Shown piece by piece: positions 45,830-57,392 of a stretch of 64,000 nt of DNA. Within the stretch, counting starts at the first letter, position 1; every line of letters begins with the position of its first letter. This DNA is from Protea cynaroides (lineage: Eukaryota > Streptophyta > Magnoliopsida > Proteales > Proteaceae). The notes beneath the pieces are model-generated. The model saw only the letters and a program-made list of their open reading frames with translations, was not told the origin of the DNA and ran no database searches. The stretch spans positions 91,964,584 to 92,028,583 of the forward strand of contig CM053271.1 in NCBI GenBank assembly GCA_028583415.1, read 5' to 3'. A program made the position numbers and the translations under genes.

Positions 45830-47104
45830 GTTCATACCTGTGACCACATCAGGCGATGCGATAGCATCCTCAGATGTAACTGCATAAACCTTTCCTTGCT
45901 GTAGCTGCTTCCTGGGCTTAGGACACTCCCTTGAATAATGTCCCATTTGATTACAGTTATAGCATTTTACTCTTTCATTATTTTGCTTCTATTGAGATTG
46001 GACTGTTGGAGTAGTCTTGGCTACAGCATTAAAGCCTTAAGTACAGAAGGATTTAAATGTCATTGTGTTTTCCCCGTTATATGAATTTCCATTTGGCCTT
46101 TTGATACCTCTATTTTGAGCAAAGTAGCTCTCCCTTTTGCTCGATTCTAGTACTTGAGCAATCTGTACGGCTTCATTATAAACTTTCTTTTCTGGCCCCA
46201 AAACATGCTCCCGAATGCTTCCCCTAAGTCCCATGATGAACCTTCGGGTTTTAGTATTTTCCTCCTGCATGCTAGAGGGAGCAAAGAAAAACAGCTCTTC
46301 ATAATGCTGTTGATACGCATCCATGGTCATCTGTCCCTGATACAAACTCAAAAACTCTCTTTACATAGCATCTCTGAAACTTCTGGGAAAATATTTCTCG
46401 AAGAATGCCTCTTTATAGATAGCCCAGGTCAATTGGACGTGCTTGGTTAACAGATAACTTCGAGTAGACTTCCACCAGTGGTGTGCATCACCTTTCAACA
46501 TAAATATTGCACATAGTACTTTTTCCTCCTCATTAACAGTCATCATCATGAAGTTCCTTTCCATTTCATCGATCCAGTGAGCTGGCCACAAAGGATCCAC
46601 TGGTTTACCATTATATTCTTTAGGCTTCATTTTCAGAAAACGCTCGATCAGTCGAGAATGATCCAACTGATACTGAGCATAGGCTCCATATATAGGTGGT
46701 TGATACTGGTAACTGCCTTGGGCTACCTCAAGGTTTTGTATTGGAGCTTGTACAACTGGCGTTTGAGGTGCTTGAGGTACCGTGTTGCTACCCCCTAGTA
46801 CGATGCTAGCTTGTCTAGCTGGTATAGGTGTAGTATGTGCAGCTGGGAAAACCATTCTCATAGGAACTTGCATATTGGCTTGCACTTGCTGTATTTGCTA
46901 CAGCTGTTGTGCTAGGTTCATTATTGCTGTAGCCAAATCTGTAGGTGAGGCTAGCAAGTTTGTAGGATTAGCTTGGTCATTGGCTCCTGGTGGTGCCACA
47001 TTCTGATTCTCTTGTCCTTCAGGGTTTTCATGGCTATTTTCCTCCATAGGTGGTGGTGGTGGAATTGGGTTACGTCCTCGCCTGGTTACTCTTTGACCAG
47101 CCAT
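45830..47104 (-). pseudogene. Tekay-2 gag
   Basis: Starts at 47104 (MAGQRVTRRGRN…, Pro-rich). An early TAG at 46898 interrupts a Gln-rich stretch (QQL*QIQQ). 46361-46885 carries the retrotrans_gag core ('FLKMKPKEYNGKPVDPLWPA', 'AHHWWKSTRSYLL', 'EKYFPRSFRDAM'). 46037-46351 continues with 'LYQGQMTMDAYQQHYEELFF'. A CCHC knuckle (C-Y-N-C-N-Q-M-G-H-Y-S-R-E-C) follows near 45925-45970. Confidence 0.85.
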
Positions 47105-47979
47105 TTCCTGTTTCCGATGGTGGTAGTGTCTGAAAAATCATAGAACATGTGAGGCAATCATAATATATGTCATTCTCATATCAAAATCTAATCATTGTAA
47201 AATTTTAAATATCCAAGTCATTCAGTCAAAATACAGCATTTTCCATCGTGGGGTCGATGGTGGGGTCGCAATATATGCGGCCACAGGGTATGCGACCTCA
47301 CAAAACCCTGTCAGCTCACCGAGAGCCTGTGGTCGATCGTGTGGTCGCATATTTGGTCGAATTCTGCAACCACACGACCCCAAATCAGGTTTTTAAACCT
47401 GATTTTTGGAGTCATTTCCCACTTTCTCTTTTGCTTTCAACTCAACTCGCTTCCACTGAGTTGCTACAGTGTCGACCACTCATGTTTGGTGATTCTTTCT
47501 TCCATTCACGACCTCCGCTCCGTTCCTTCATGTATGTTCTCTACTGGTCCTCATTTTTAAGCTTTCAAAACTAGATTTTTCTCCATTTATAGCGTTTTCT
47601 TCAAATTAAAATTTTTCTAACCGTAAAAATTTGATTTTTATTGGGGGCTTTTGCTATTGGCCACCCAATAGATGAAAGCCCTCAAGAAAATTTGAGTTTC
47701 ATTGGTTAGTTTTTGAGAAACTTGAAATTTTCCATTTTGACCTAATTTTCAGGATTTTTCTAAATTGTCAAAAAATTTTCAAATTCGATCTTCCTAGTTT
47801 AAATTTCCTACTGTATGAGCCTTGCAGGATGGTTTGGAACATATGTAAGTCCTCCTGCCCAACGGTTTGGGTAAAAAGTAAGGCTTTTCGCCAAATCATA
47901 CCATTATAATGCCAAAATTTTGAGTTTTTTTTTGTTCTATAACTAATATCTTGCTTGTTAGTCTGTGTCTTTGCAGATA
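47105..47979 (+). promoter_or_regulatory. Leader and possible promoter of the Tekay-2 antisense gene
   Basis: Non-coding on the element's strand. On plus, a donor-like 'atatgtaagtcctcc' at about 47840 and an acceptor 'tctgtgtctttgcag' ending 47979 bracket an AT-rich intron-like stretch just before the antisense reading frame. The same donor-like 'gtaagtcctc' and an acceptor occur at the equivalent place in Tekay-1. Upstream lie 'ggtcgca/tgcgacc' inverted words (47250-47390). Confidence 0.4.
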
Positions 47980-48993
47980 ACCTGGCTCATACCAAGGTCC
48001 CCCAGAGTTCATGATCCTCTTCGCTTCCGGTCTAATGAAGCAGAGACTCAGTATGCTTGTTATGAACGTAAAAAGGTGGAAGGGGGTCGTTAAGTGAACC
48101 TGGCTAATTTAGCCTTATTTAATGTGGATGGTGCCTTTGGTGATATGGGTTGGCTCCCTATGATCTTGTATGAGGGTTGCACCTGTCCTGCACTGGTGAA
48201 GTAGTTTTATTGCAATCTACAGGTAGAGGGTGACCCAAATGATACCGACAGGGGTAGAGAGCTCAGGATCACTAGTTATGTTAAAGGGGTGGAGATCTCC
48301 TTTAACTGCCACGAGTTGGCTGATCTCTTGGGTATATCAAACGATGGCCCCTTAATATACTGTGCACCCAAGGAACCCCAGTTCCTATCTGTGATGATGT
48401 GTGTAGAGATTGATCGCCAGCTTCTTAGGGATGATCGTTGGGAGATGAAGGCAATCAACCTACGGCCGGAACCTTGGGTGTACTGCAAGATTATTCAGCA
48501 CAACCTGATTCCTCAAAGTGGGCATTATGAGAAAGTTTCCCAGTTGACCCAATATCTCTTATACTGCATCTGCACTAGGCAACCCGTCTACCTTCCATAC
48601 ATTATCATCAGGACGATGCGCCGTGCTACGATGCCTGGTCAGATGGGAAACCTGCCCTATGGGCGTTTGATCACTACCCTGCTCACTCGCTTGCATGTCG
48701 ATTTAGTTGATGAGAGGATTCATGAGGACACCTTCTCGACTGACCTTGACTAAGAGGCCATCTACAAGATGGGGATGGGTGATGCGCAGGTCAGTGACGA
48801 GGATAGGAACGCTATGGTGCGTCCCCGTACTCAGGTAGAGATAGCAGACGCTGAGGTGGCAATAGTAGCAGCAGTAGAGGTCCATGGATGTGATGCTGAG
48901 GATGATGATCCTATGTTCATGGACGTAGACGCCATACCTCCTCCCTCACCACAGCATTCTACTGGAGCTGGCCCTTCTCGGATTCCTTCCTAA
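47980..48993 (+). pseudogene. Antisense ORF of Tekay-2, putative plant transposon protein domain
   Basis: On the strand opposite gag-pol, between gag and 5' LTR, one frame reads 'NVDGAFGDMGWLP', then R-I-T-S-Y-V-K-G-V-E-I-S-F, 'HELADLLGISNDGPLIYCAP', 'HNLIPQSGHYEKVSQLTQYL' and 'NLPYGRLITTLL'. The order resembles the 'putative plant transposon protein' domain (PF20167 type) seen in plant retrotransposon-linked ORFs. The longest open part is 48289-48753 (154 aa). After a TAA at 48751, an acidic and Pro/Ser-rich tail runs to 48993. Internal stops near 48092, 48203 and 48751 make this copy dead. Function unknown. Confidence 0.65.
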
Positions 48994-49476
48994 TCAGCTG
49001 GTCTTTCGCACCCACCACCTACCACCTGATGACATGATGGGGCTGCTGCGTGAGATTCGGGAGGCCCAACGTACGACTGATCAGCAGGTGGAAGATCTGG
49101 CAGCTAGTCTCCAAGTGACCCAGACTCAGGTAGCCTGGCTTACGAGGGTGTATGCTGAGCATTATGATCGAGATCGTGAGGCACCTCCTCCTCCAGCACC
49201 CCCAGCTCCATGATGCATTTCCTTTCTTTTTCCTTGTACTACAGAGTAACTGTCCGGATTGTGGACCGTACTCTGATTTGGATATATATATATTGTTTTA
49301 TTCAATGTGTATATAAAACTTGTTTCTCATCTTAATAGTACATTATTCTCTTTCTTAATTCTTGTCTCATACAACACAGGTGCTTATGGTGTGTTCATAT
49401 TAAAGCTTTTAAATTTTCCTAACTCAGTTCAAGAACTTTTGTGGAAGTATACAGGTTTAATAGGCAGAGCCCGAGG

Positions 49477-49488
49477 GCTCTGATACTA
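49477..49488 (-). other. Tekay-2 primer binding site, tRNA-Met
   Basis: Minus strand reads TAGTATCAGAGC, one G-to-A change from the canonical site, three bases from the 5' LTR. Confidence 0.85.
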
Positions 49489-49491
49489 AGT

Positions 49492-51823
49492 TGTCACACC
49501 CCAATTCTGAACCAACTACAATGGTGTGATGAACCGTCTATGATCCAACGGTTCAACTAGGATCTCGAATAGGTCGTGTCCCTTTGCTTAAACCATATAC
49601 ATCCACAACCATAATCAGAGTAAATAAACAATAGCGGAAGTCTTTAATATTAATGAACTGAGTATCTAACAGTGATAACATAAATAAAGTATCCAATTAT
49701 CTCGAAAAGACTAAGACATAAAATAAAATAAATTAATCAATTACATCTTCTGCATAATCCAACAAATAAATCTAATCAAAGACGCATGAGTTGCACTTGC
49801 ACGACGAATCATGTGACTCCATCATAGCTTCTGCATCCATCGCCACAACATGCCTATACATTGGAGCATTCATAAAATCTTCTACTGTAGGACCTGCATC
49901 ATCAACTAAAAATATTCGACGTCAAAAGGGTGAGCACACATCATGGCTCAGTGAGCGAACAAAACAATGCAACAAACATATGCATGCATTCAATTCATAT
50001 CTTTGGTCTGATTCATAAGTTTGCAATGTGCAATAGAAAGGATAGGTGGCCGCCGCACCTCTATACACAAGTGTGTGAAGCCACCCAATGGATCAAACAC
50101 CATTTTCGTCCCACATGCACCCATCATGAAATAGAGATAGAGCTAAAGTGCCCGGATCAAACACCGCATAACACTTCCCTTAATGCCCTACCCATAACAA
50201 CACATAAGCCCCTATTGGCGAGGGCTTGCAAACTGGGCTTGCAACTAACAAATCCTAATGTCAAACAGTCTATCCAAGGCCTTACCCCAGCATCCCTCAA
50301 TACGTCCATAGAGATAGAGCTAAGGCCCCCAGTAGAGTCAGAGACTACACGGTCCGAGACCATCTCCCCTGATGCCCAACGACGTAATAGTTCTATCAAG
50401 GTAATGGCGATACGACGATGTCAGTGGACAAGACTTGAGTAGAGATAGAGCTAGAGTCTGGTGACCAGGATGAACCACAGTGTCAGGTCCTCCCCCTGAT
50501 GCTCCATTCGCATCAACTACACTAACCACACACATACATTCACATGCCTATTCCTAGCATCATCATCATCATCATGTTATAAATAAATTCAATTAAATAT
50601 GCATGAAGCGTAATAACAGAAATATTAGATGACATGTGAAATGCACAATGCACACATACAAGCATAGAGTCATTCATGGCATTGGACTCAATAATAAAAA
50701 TAATTTATTATTAGCCAATTAATTTAGGTCTTGTTCCCTCACCTTTGGTTGATAGTAGATCCTCATTCAAGCTTTGTAATTCACTCTTAGACCACTTGGA
50801 AACCTAACAAATTTATAGATTTTAAATTAGAATTTATTTTCATCAGTTTAAACCAATAGAAACTGAGGGGTCGCAGGTGTGGCAGCACCTGTGGTCTCAG
50901 TTTCTGCAACCATAGGGCGTATGGTCGCAGGGTGTGGTCGCAAATCCTGTGACCACACATGCGACCACACCCTCCCTGGAAACTTTCCGAGGTTGTGTGG
51001 TCGAATATGTGTCCCGTGTGGTCGCATATCATGCGACCACGCGTGTAACCATACGTGTGATGGTCGACCTTTCACTCTCAACTCCAATTCCTTCATGCTT
51101 AGATTCCTTGGCTTATCATTATGGTCCTTCCTATGATTGTTCTATGGCTTAGAACTAGTATTTTATACAGACTCCATTGTCCACCTAATTCTTCCCATGG
51201 ATTCTCTTGGAATTTGTCCATGGATTGATGATTGTGATCCCAATTAAATCATATCCGCTTCATGATCTATTCTAGGCTTTCAATTGACATGGGGAATGTT
51301 TTCCATACCTTAAGCTTGTTGATGATTCAGAGGTTTTCTCTGAATTTCTCCTTCTTAATCTTCCTCTTCAATTATCCTTTTCTTCCTTCTCTTCTCTTTC
51401 TCTCACTTTCAGTTTGAGTTCTAAAAGAATGAAAGAGGCTAAGGGATGTCTTATTTATAGAGGAAAACCCTCCATAATAAGCCCTACTGAGTTTAGGAAA
51501 GAACCCCCTTCGGATTAGGAAGGTTTCCTAAACTCGGTTCTGTCTGGAATCCGTGTGGTTGGAGGTGAGGTCGCAGAACCTGTCTACCACACCCTCTGAA
51601 ACATGCGACCACACGACCTAAATTCCTGTGGTTGCATTATTTTGAGGTGTGGTCGATCAAACCTGTTTAGGTATGCGACCACACGCTCATAATTGACTAT
51701 TTTTGGGTTAAATTTCATACCTGGTCTTGTGGTTTCTTCATGCACTTGGTCTACTTGGCCCGACCATGATAGGAAAACCTGATACAAGGTGGTAAGACCG
51801 GTTAGTTCGATATGGGTCTTACA
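49492..51823 (-). repeat. Tekay-2 5' LTR
   Basis: 2332 bp, ends TGTCACACC…GGGTCTTACA in plus view. Carries 'tgtggtcgca/tgcgaccac' inverted words at 50870-51060 and 51540-51700, of the kind also found in the leader at 47250-47390. Confidence 0.9.
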
Positions 51824-51828
51824 GTAAG
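51824..51828. repeat. Target site duplication gtaag, right copy
   Basis: Matches 42315-42319; Tekay-1 leader resumes here. Confidence 0.9.
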
Positions 51829-51948
51829 TCCTCTTTCCCAGATTTTGGATAAGTTTGAGGCCTTTGCTTAAAATACTGTCATTATGCTGCTAAAATTTTA
51901 AAAATTTTTGACTAATTCTCATTGTTTTAATTGTTTTGTAGTTAAACA

Positions 51949-53203
51949 ATGTCTCGGCATCGTGGTGCTGGTAAGCACGCATACGGTCCAGGCATGAACT
52001 TTCCACACCCGTCGGTTCCTCAGTTTGATGAGTGGTGGTTTCGCTTGGCGGTGGCACAAGCCCGTTTCCCATGGTTCGAAGAGAAAAACATAGAGTCTAG
52101 ACGCTGCGTAAACCTAGAGCAACTCTAGTGTTTGATGTTGAAGCAGCCTTCGGGGCACTTGGGTGCTTGCCATTGATCACCTATTCTATAATTACCCGAC
52201 CCAATCTAGTAAAGCACTTCTATGCTAAACTGGAGGTCGAAGGGGATGTTAACGATTTTAGCCACGGTAGGGACATCCGCCTCACCAGCTTTGTCAAGGG
52301 TGTTCCCATATCATTCAACACTCACCAGCTTGCTGATCTCTTGGGGATTCCTAATGATGGTGATTTGGTTTACTGCGCTCCCAAGATGAAAGGCTTCCTT
52401 ACTGATGATCTGTGCCAGAAGGTTTTGGAGCAGATTCTTATTCCAGGGGAACCCATGAAAGCAGCAAATCTATGGCCTCTTCCTCAAGTCTATTGCAGCA
52501 TTATTAAGCACGACATCGTTCCTCAAAGCGGCCACTATAGCGAGGTGTCACAGCTCACATAGTAGCTCTTATTGTGTCTGCACCAGGGAGCGGGTATGTC
52601 TCCCTTATATTATCATTAGGACTATGCGTCAGACTACCATGCCCGACCAGATAAGCAACCTTCCTTATGACCGGCTTATCACTACACTCCTGCAGCGCCT
52701 TGGAGTAGATATGAGGGATGAGATTGCGGTCGAGGACACCATGACATCAGACATTGACTGGGATGCCATTGTCTGGATGAGGATGGATAACCTGTCGATC
52801 AGTGATAAGGAGTTAGAGGCTCGTCCTCATCCAATTAGGTGGGTAGCAGCAGCGGCAGTAGCTAATGCAGCTTATGCAGAAGAAGTAGGGGTGATGATGA
52901 TGAACAGATGGAGGATATTCCTACACCAGAACCGCAGCCCATACCTGCAGCAGGACCATCCCAGCCTCCTCCTGATACCGTGATGGGTATGTTTATGGAG
53001 ATTTGGGATGTCCAGCGCGAGATGAACCGTGACCTAGGGCACCTCTCTCGCAGCCTTAGAGTCACACAGGAGCAGGTACACTGGCTCCGAGTCGCATATG
53101 AGCGGGACTATGACATCGCTGACCCTATTACTCCGATGCCCCCCAACCCCATGATGGATCACTTCATTTTTCTCTCTCCTATCAATATAGTTTTATTATA
53201 ACA
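51949..53203 (+). pseudogene. Antisense ORF of Tekay-1, putative plant transposon protein domain
   Basis: After an acceptor-like 'ttgttttgtag' (ends 51941), ATG at 51949 starts M-S-R-H-R-G-A-G-K-H. The frame shifts near 52110 into 52128-52562 ('FDVEAAFGALGCLP', R-L-T-S-F-V-K-G-V-P-I-S-F, 'HQLADLLGIPNDGDLVYCAP', 'HDIVPQSGHYSEVSQLT'). It passes a TAG at 52560 and continues at 52624 ('NLPYDRLITTLLQRLGV'), then an Ala/acidic tail and a helical segment near 53000-53110 ('MEIWDVQREMNRDLGHLSRS'). It is homologous throughout to 47980-49215 in Tekay-2. The first intron was the insertion site of Tekay-2. Function unknown. Confidence 0.65.
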
Positions 53204-53528
53204 GGGTAACTGTTCGGCTTGTGGACTATACCCTGTGGTACAATTAACTCTTCACTCTTTGGATGTTTCATGCTTTACTCTTTGATACAATTTTTTCTTC
53301 TTACTTGTTATGAAAGTATTCTTGCTTATTTATTTTTGATTTTCTAACTAGAACATGTCTGTTGATTAGGTTCTCACTTTTTAATATAGTACATTAAGCT
53401 CTTTAGTATTTAGTCACAGGCATCAAACAAGTGCTTAAGGTGTGTTTTTATTAAGGCTTTTAATTTTTCCTATCTCAGTTCAATGACTTAGTTAAGTGCA
53501 TATATGGTCTGTTGGACAGAGCCTAAGA

Positions 53529-53540
53529 GCTCTGATACCA
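53529..53540 (-). other. Tekay-1 primer binding site, tRNA-Met
   Basis: Minus strand reads TGGTATCAGAGC exactly, three bases from the 5' LTR end at 53544. Confidence 0.95.
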
Positions 53541-53543
53541 AGT

Positions 53544-54522
53544 TGTCACACCCCAATTCCAGCTGAACTAGAAGTGTGAGTGAACCACCACTAAACCAAC
53601 GATTCACACTAGGATCTCAATAAGACCGTGTCCACTAACACAAACCATTGCACATAACCATAATCAGAATATGATTAAATATAGCGAAAGTCTTAATAAT
53701 AATGAACTGAGTACTTCTATTGATAAATAAATAAATTATCCAATTATTCAAAATACCAAAACGTGAATAAATAGCTTTACATCGTTTAAAAAATCCAACT
53801 GAAAAAAAAAATCAAATCATCCATATCCTAAAGGTACATGCAGAAAGGGCACTTGCATGAAGCGTCATGCTCGTTCTCCCCTGCTTGCACTTCCAAGGCA
53901 GCAGCACCTCCATACACTGGAGCATCCATGTAGTCCTCAACAATGTAACCTGCATCAACATCTAAAAACATGTATATATACAAAGGTGAGCTCACAATTT
54001 AGCTAAGTAAGAAAATCAGACAATGCAATACACATCATGCATGAATAACATTCACATTATGGTCTGGTTTTAAGTTTACAATATGCTATAGAAAGGATTG
54101 ACAGCCACCGCACCTCTATACACGAGTGTGTGAATTCGTCCAATGGATCAAACGCCACTGTCATCCCACATGCACCCACCATGGAATAGATTTAGAGCTA
54201 AAGTGTCCGGATCATACACCGCCAACACTTCCCCTGATGCCCTACCCATACCAACACGTAAGCCCCTATTGGCGAGGGCTTACAAACTGGGCTCGCAACT
54301 AACCAATCCTATAAGTCATTACAGTAGGCCCAATCCCAGCACAGCTCCCTATGGCATAAAGATAGGGCTCGGGTCTAGTGGCTAGGCCGGAGACCATAGT
54401 TCCACTTCCTCCCTTTGATACTCTACCCGCACTAAGTAAGCTAAAACAGAAGCGATACGAAAAGGTGCTAGTGTGAGGAATGATTCCAGACCCCAGGCCC
54501 TTCCCATTCCATACAATCACAT
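53544..54522 (-). repeat. Tekay-1 5' LTR, interrupted by Athila
   Basis: Aligns with 34322-35310 of the 3' LTR up to 'caatcacat', where Athila begins. In the 3' LTR the sequence continues 'gcctaacaatc', so the break is an insertion point, not an LTR end. Confidence 0.85.
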
Positions 54523-55867
54523 TGATGGGTGTCGAGCACAACCAAAAATAAATTACTCTACCTACAATGAATAGTAATGATAAGTAAAAGTCGATCCACA
54601 GAGACTAGTTAATCAATTTGTCGACTTACCAAGAAAAAGGAGGTTTTCTTCTGCAATTTAATTGACAACAAAATTAAGTAACAAAAATTCAATGGAAGAT
54701 GACTTCAATTCAAGGAAATTTACTCACGGCTGCAAATTGATCACTGACCTCATATATATATTTATATTATTCTCTATTCAAATATTTAACCAAGGATTTT
54801 CAAAAAGCCAGAAAATCCTTACCTTCCCTAATTTTATTAATTTGAACCCAGCATACAATTTAATTCTTATCAATAAATCAATTGGTATTAAGCAATCTTC
54901 ATGAATTTATTGATAGCATTACACTCTCGGAGGGAGTTAAAGATGAACAACAATCTAACAAGTGTTAGATTATTTAATTCATTCTATGTTTCCTTTAAGC
55001 AAGTAAGAAAAACTTGGATCATAGTTGTTCTGCTCAATTGCTATTTTTTCTGAACACCATAACAATCACGGATTACGGATTCAGGTTAGCAATAAACCAC
55101 ATAACTCAATCAATTAATAGACCTCTTAATAAACTGAATCATGCAACCATTAAGTTGAAAAACTAAGAAACACATATATTTGAATAGAAAAATAATTAAA
55201 ATTAAGAAGAGAGTCTCAAAATTTTACTAACCGGATTGAATTCCCCTTGAATCGACTAAAGAACTTAGCTAGATATGATAGAAAAGAAAGACAAAAGAAA
55301 TAAAACTATCTTCTCAATAATTCTTGGATGCTCTATTACGTAGCCATTACATTGCTTAAATAGCCAGAGTAGAGAAGATTAAAATAGGTATGTCTAGAAT
55401 TGACAACCTTATTACATGAAAATAAAGATTAAACAAAATCCTCTTGCCTAGATTAGATAGAAAATCATTCATCATTAACAAATGCCACCTCTAGACTTGT
55501 CAATATTTGTAATATTCCATAGAGGTATATATTCTCCTCAAGATTTCTGACAATCAATCAAATCCTTTCAATAGTAAACCTTTTATGGGTGGTAATCTTC
55601 CTTCTCTGGTTTGAATTCAAATCAGCTTTCCAGATCAGATTTTTAGATCACGTTTGATTTCTAGAATTCTTTTCACATTAAAAACCTGCATGAAATTCAG
55701 AAGGTCATTATTGAAAATATCAGAATTTTTTTATTTTAAACATAAATTACCAATACTTTCCACCAATGTCTTATATATAAGGAATCATCACAAATGAGTA
55801 CCATAAGACATATAATATGTTAAATAGACTAATGTAAGGGAAATAAATATATAAAATTATGAATCCA
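54523..55867 (-). repeat. Athila 3' LTR
   Basis: 1345 bp; in minus orientation it starts TGGATTCATAA right after a polypurine tract and ends CACCCATCA. The other LTR is reduced to about ten bases at 63112. Confidence 0.75.
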
Positions 55868-55870
55868 TCG

Positions 55871-55886
55871 AATTCCCCCACACTTA
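55871..55886 (-). other. Athila polypurine tract
   Basis: Minus strand TAAGTGTGGGGGAATT, three bases before the 3' LTR. A second tract-like 'aagtgtggggggaggaatt' lies further in at 57222-57243. Confidence 0.75.
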
Positions 55887-57392
55887 GCTCTTGCATGTCC
55901 TCGGGCAAACTAAATACTATTTTTTTTTTCACTTTCATCCCACAGCATTTAAAGAATATGTGTACCATGAATCAGAAACTAATTCAAGAGATCAAGAGAA
56001 CAATATATGTCATAATCAAAGGTCACTTAGTAAATATGAGTAATATCTAACATACCAGTCTTATTCAAAAGGGAACATGCTAATGTTTAGTAGATTTTCT
56101 CTTGGGATTCTCTCTACTCACTCAAGAATTCAAGGTTTAACGGTTTTACTCAAGATCTTTCTATGAAGAGGCACTACCATAGGCTTGCTTATTCACCAAA
56201 ATCTCCATTACTTAGAATACACACATACATGAATCAAAAGGTCTTTATAAAGATTGTAATGGGGCTAAGGTTCAGGGTACGGATAAGAAAAATGTACTGA
56301 CGTTAAAACCCAAGAAACTAATAGAGCATTAAGACAAAAAAAATTAAGCAATCTAAATGATAAGGGCTCATAGATAAAGCTCTTCAACAAAACATCCCAA
56401 ACTCCAGTTTCTTTTTCTTTCATTCTTTTTCTTTTCATTTGAGAACTATGCTTTGCTATTTGATTTTTTTTTTTAAAGAGCATGACATTTTAAACATAAC
56501 AAGGGCCATTTACTCCCATTACATCCCACTTCTTGACATACAACCATCACTTTTGAGAATAGCACCCCCATAGTTATTCAATACATATCTCTCTCAAACC
56601 CATTAGATAATTCTCAATGCTCTACTAGCTCAAAGGTTGGTAAAACATGAGAAAAACAAACAATTCAAGGCTCATGGTTTAGGGTTCAATGAAGAATAAA
56701 GTTTAAAATCTCAAAGTGGGTCTACTAAGGATAAAAATATATAAGGTTGGCTATTTAAGCTAAGTGGTTGTGAAATCCTATTTGCCTTTATCATCTTCAT
56801 GTCTACACATATCAATGTAATCTTGACACGGTTCAAAGCAAGTTCTAGAGATACAAAAGCATAGTAGAATATCACTCTTCAAAGAAAATAAAGACTGACA
56901 TAGATGTCTCAATCTAGTTTGGCTCAAAAGCTCACTTGGTTGGATTTCATCTACTAAACCTGCATGCTTTACCTCTAAATGCAACTATCAATGTTATTCG
57001 AAGCTCATTTAACAAGTTATTTCAACTATTTCATTTATGTAATTTTTTTTTCACATTCAAATAGTTCCAATCCATGGCATACATATTCTCTTAGTCTATT
57101 GAAGTGAAATTTTTTTTTTTTTTAAATTCAACTTTTGAAAAAAAAATTTCTCTAACACATCATACAAAAATTAAAAATAAAACTTATAAAGTAAAAATAA
57201 AAATAAACAAAAGAGAAATCCTAATTCCTCCCCCCACACTTAAATCTGACATTCTCCCCAATGGAAATTAAAAATGTAATGGAAAGATGTAAAGAAAAGT
57301 AATAAAAAATGATAAGAAAAATAAATCCAATTTCTTAGGTTGCCTCCCAAGCAGCGCTTGAGTTTAACGTTGTTAGCTTGACTCAATACTCT
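55887..57392 (-). other. Athila post-pol spacer with a 68-aa ORF
   Basis: In Athila elements this is where env-like or unknown ORFs lie. Here the only conserved open frame is 56778-56984 (68 aa, M-H-L-E-V-K-H-A-G-L…, with a Cys-rich second half and an end D-M-C-R-H-E-D-D-K-G-K). It is kept at the same length in the inverted copy at 63487-63693. No signal peptide or transmembrane segment is evident. Poly-A/T runs are common. Confidence 0.55.
56778..56984 (-). CDS. Small conserved Athila spacer ORF, unknown function
   Basis: 68 codons from ATG at 56984 to a stop after '…CRHEDDKGK'. It contains several Cys and a stretch 'ISRTCFEPCQDYIDM'. It differs from the copy at 63487-63693 at only four residues. 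It may be a piece of a larger decayed frame. No family recognised. Confidence 0.35.
   Translation of the reverse strand: MHLEVKHAGLVDEIQPSELLSQTRLRHLCQSLFSLKSDILLCFCISRTCFEPCQDYIDMCRHEDDKGK

Larger units (their letters stand above)
42320..51823 (-). mobile_element. Ty3/gypsy chromovirus Tekay-2, inserted in Tekay-1
   Basis: Bounded by LTR ends TGTCACAC… (plus view, 42320) and …GGGTCTTACA (51823), with a perfect gtaag duplication. Order on minus: complete 5' LTR (51823-49492), primer site, leader with antisense gene, gag, protease, reverse transcriptase, RNase H, integrase. A deletion near 43200 then joins the integrase core to the middle of the 3' LTR, removing the integrase C-terminus, any chromodomain, the polypurine tract and about 1.4 kb of LTR. 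Confidence 0.9.
34322..54522 (-). mobile_element. Ty3/gypsy chromovirus, Tekay-1, interrupted twice
   Basis: Minus-strand order: 5' LTR (54522-53544, its start displaced by the Athila insertion), tRNA-Met primer site, leader with an antisense gene, gag, protease, reverse transcriptase, RNase H, integrase, chromodomain, polypurine tract, 3' LTR (36482-34322). The leader is split by Tekay-2 (42320-51823). The chromodomain and LTR ends support the Tekay lineage. Many stops and frameshifts make it inactive. Confidence 0.9.

Noticed and set aside
53544..54522. Truncation of the Tekay-1 5' LTR by deletion
   Set aside because: The 3' LTR is continuous across the break point and an Athila LTR begins there, so insertion explains it.
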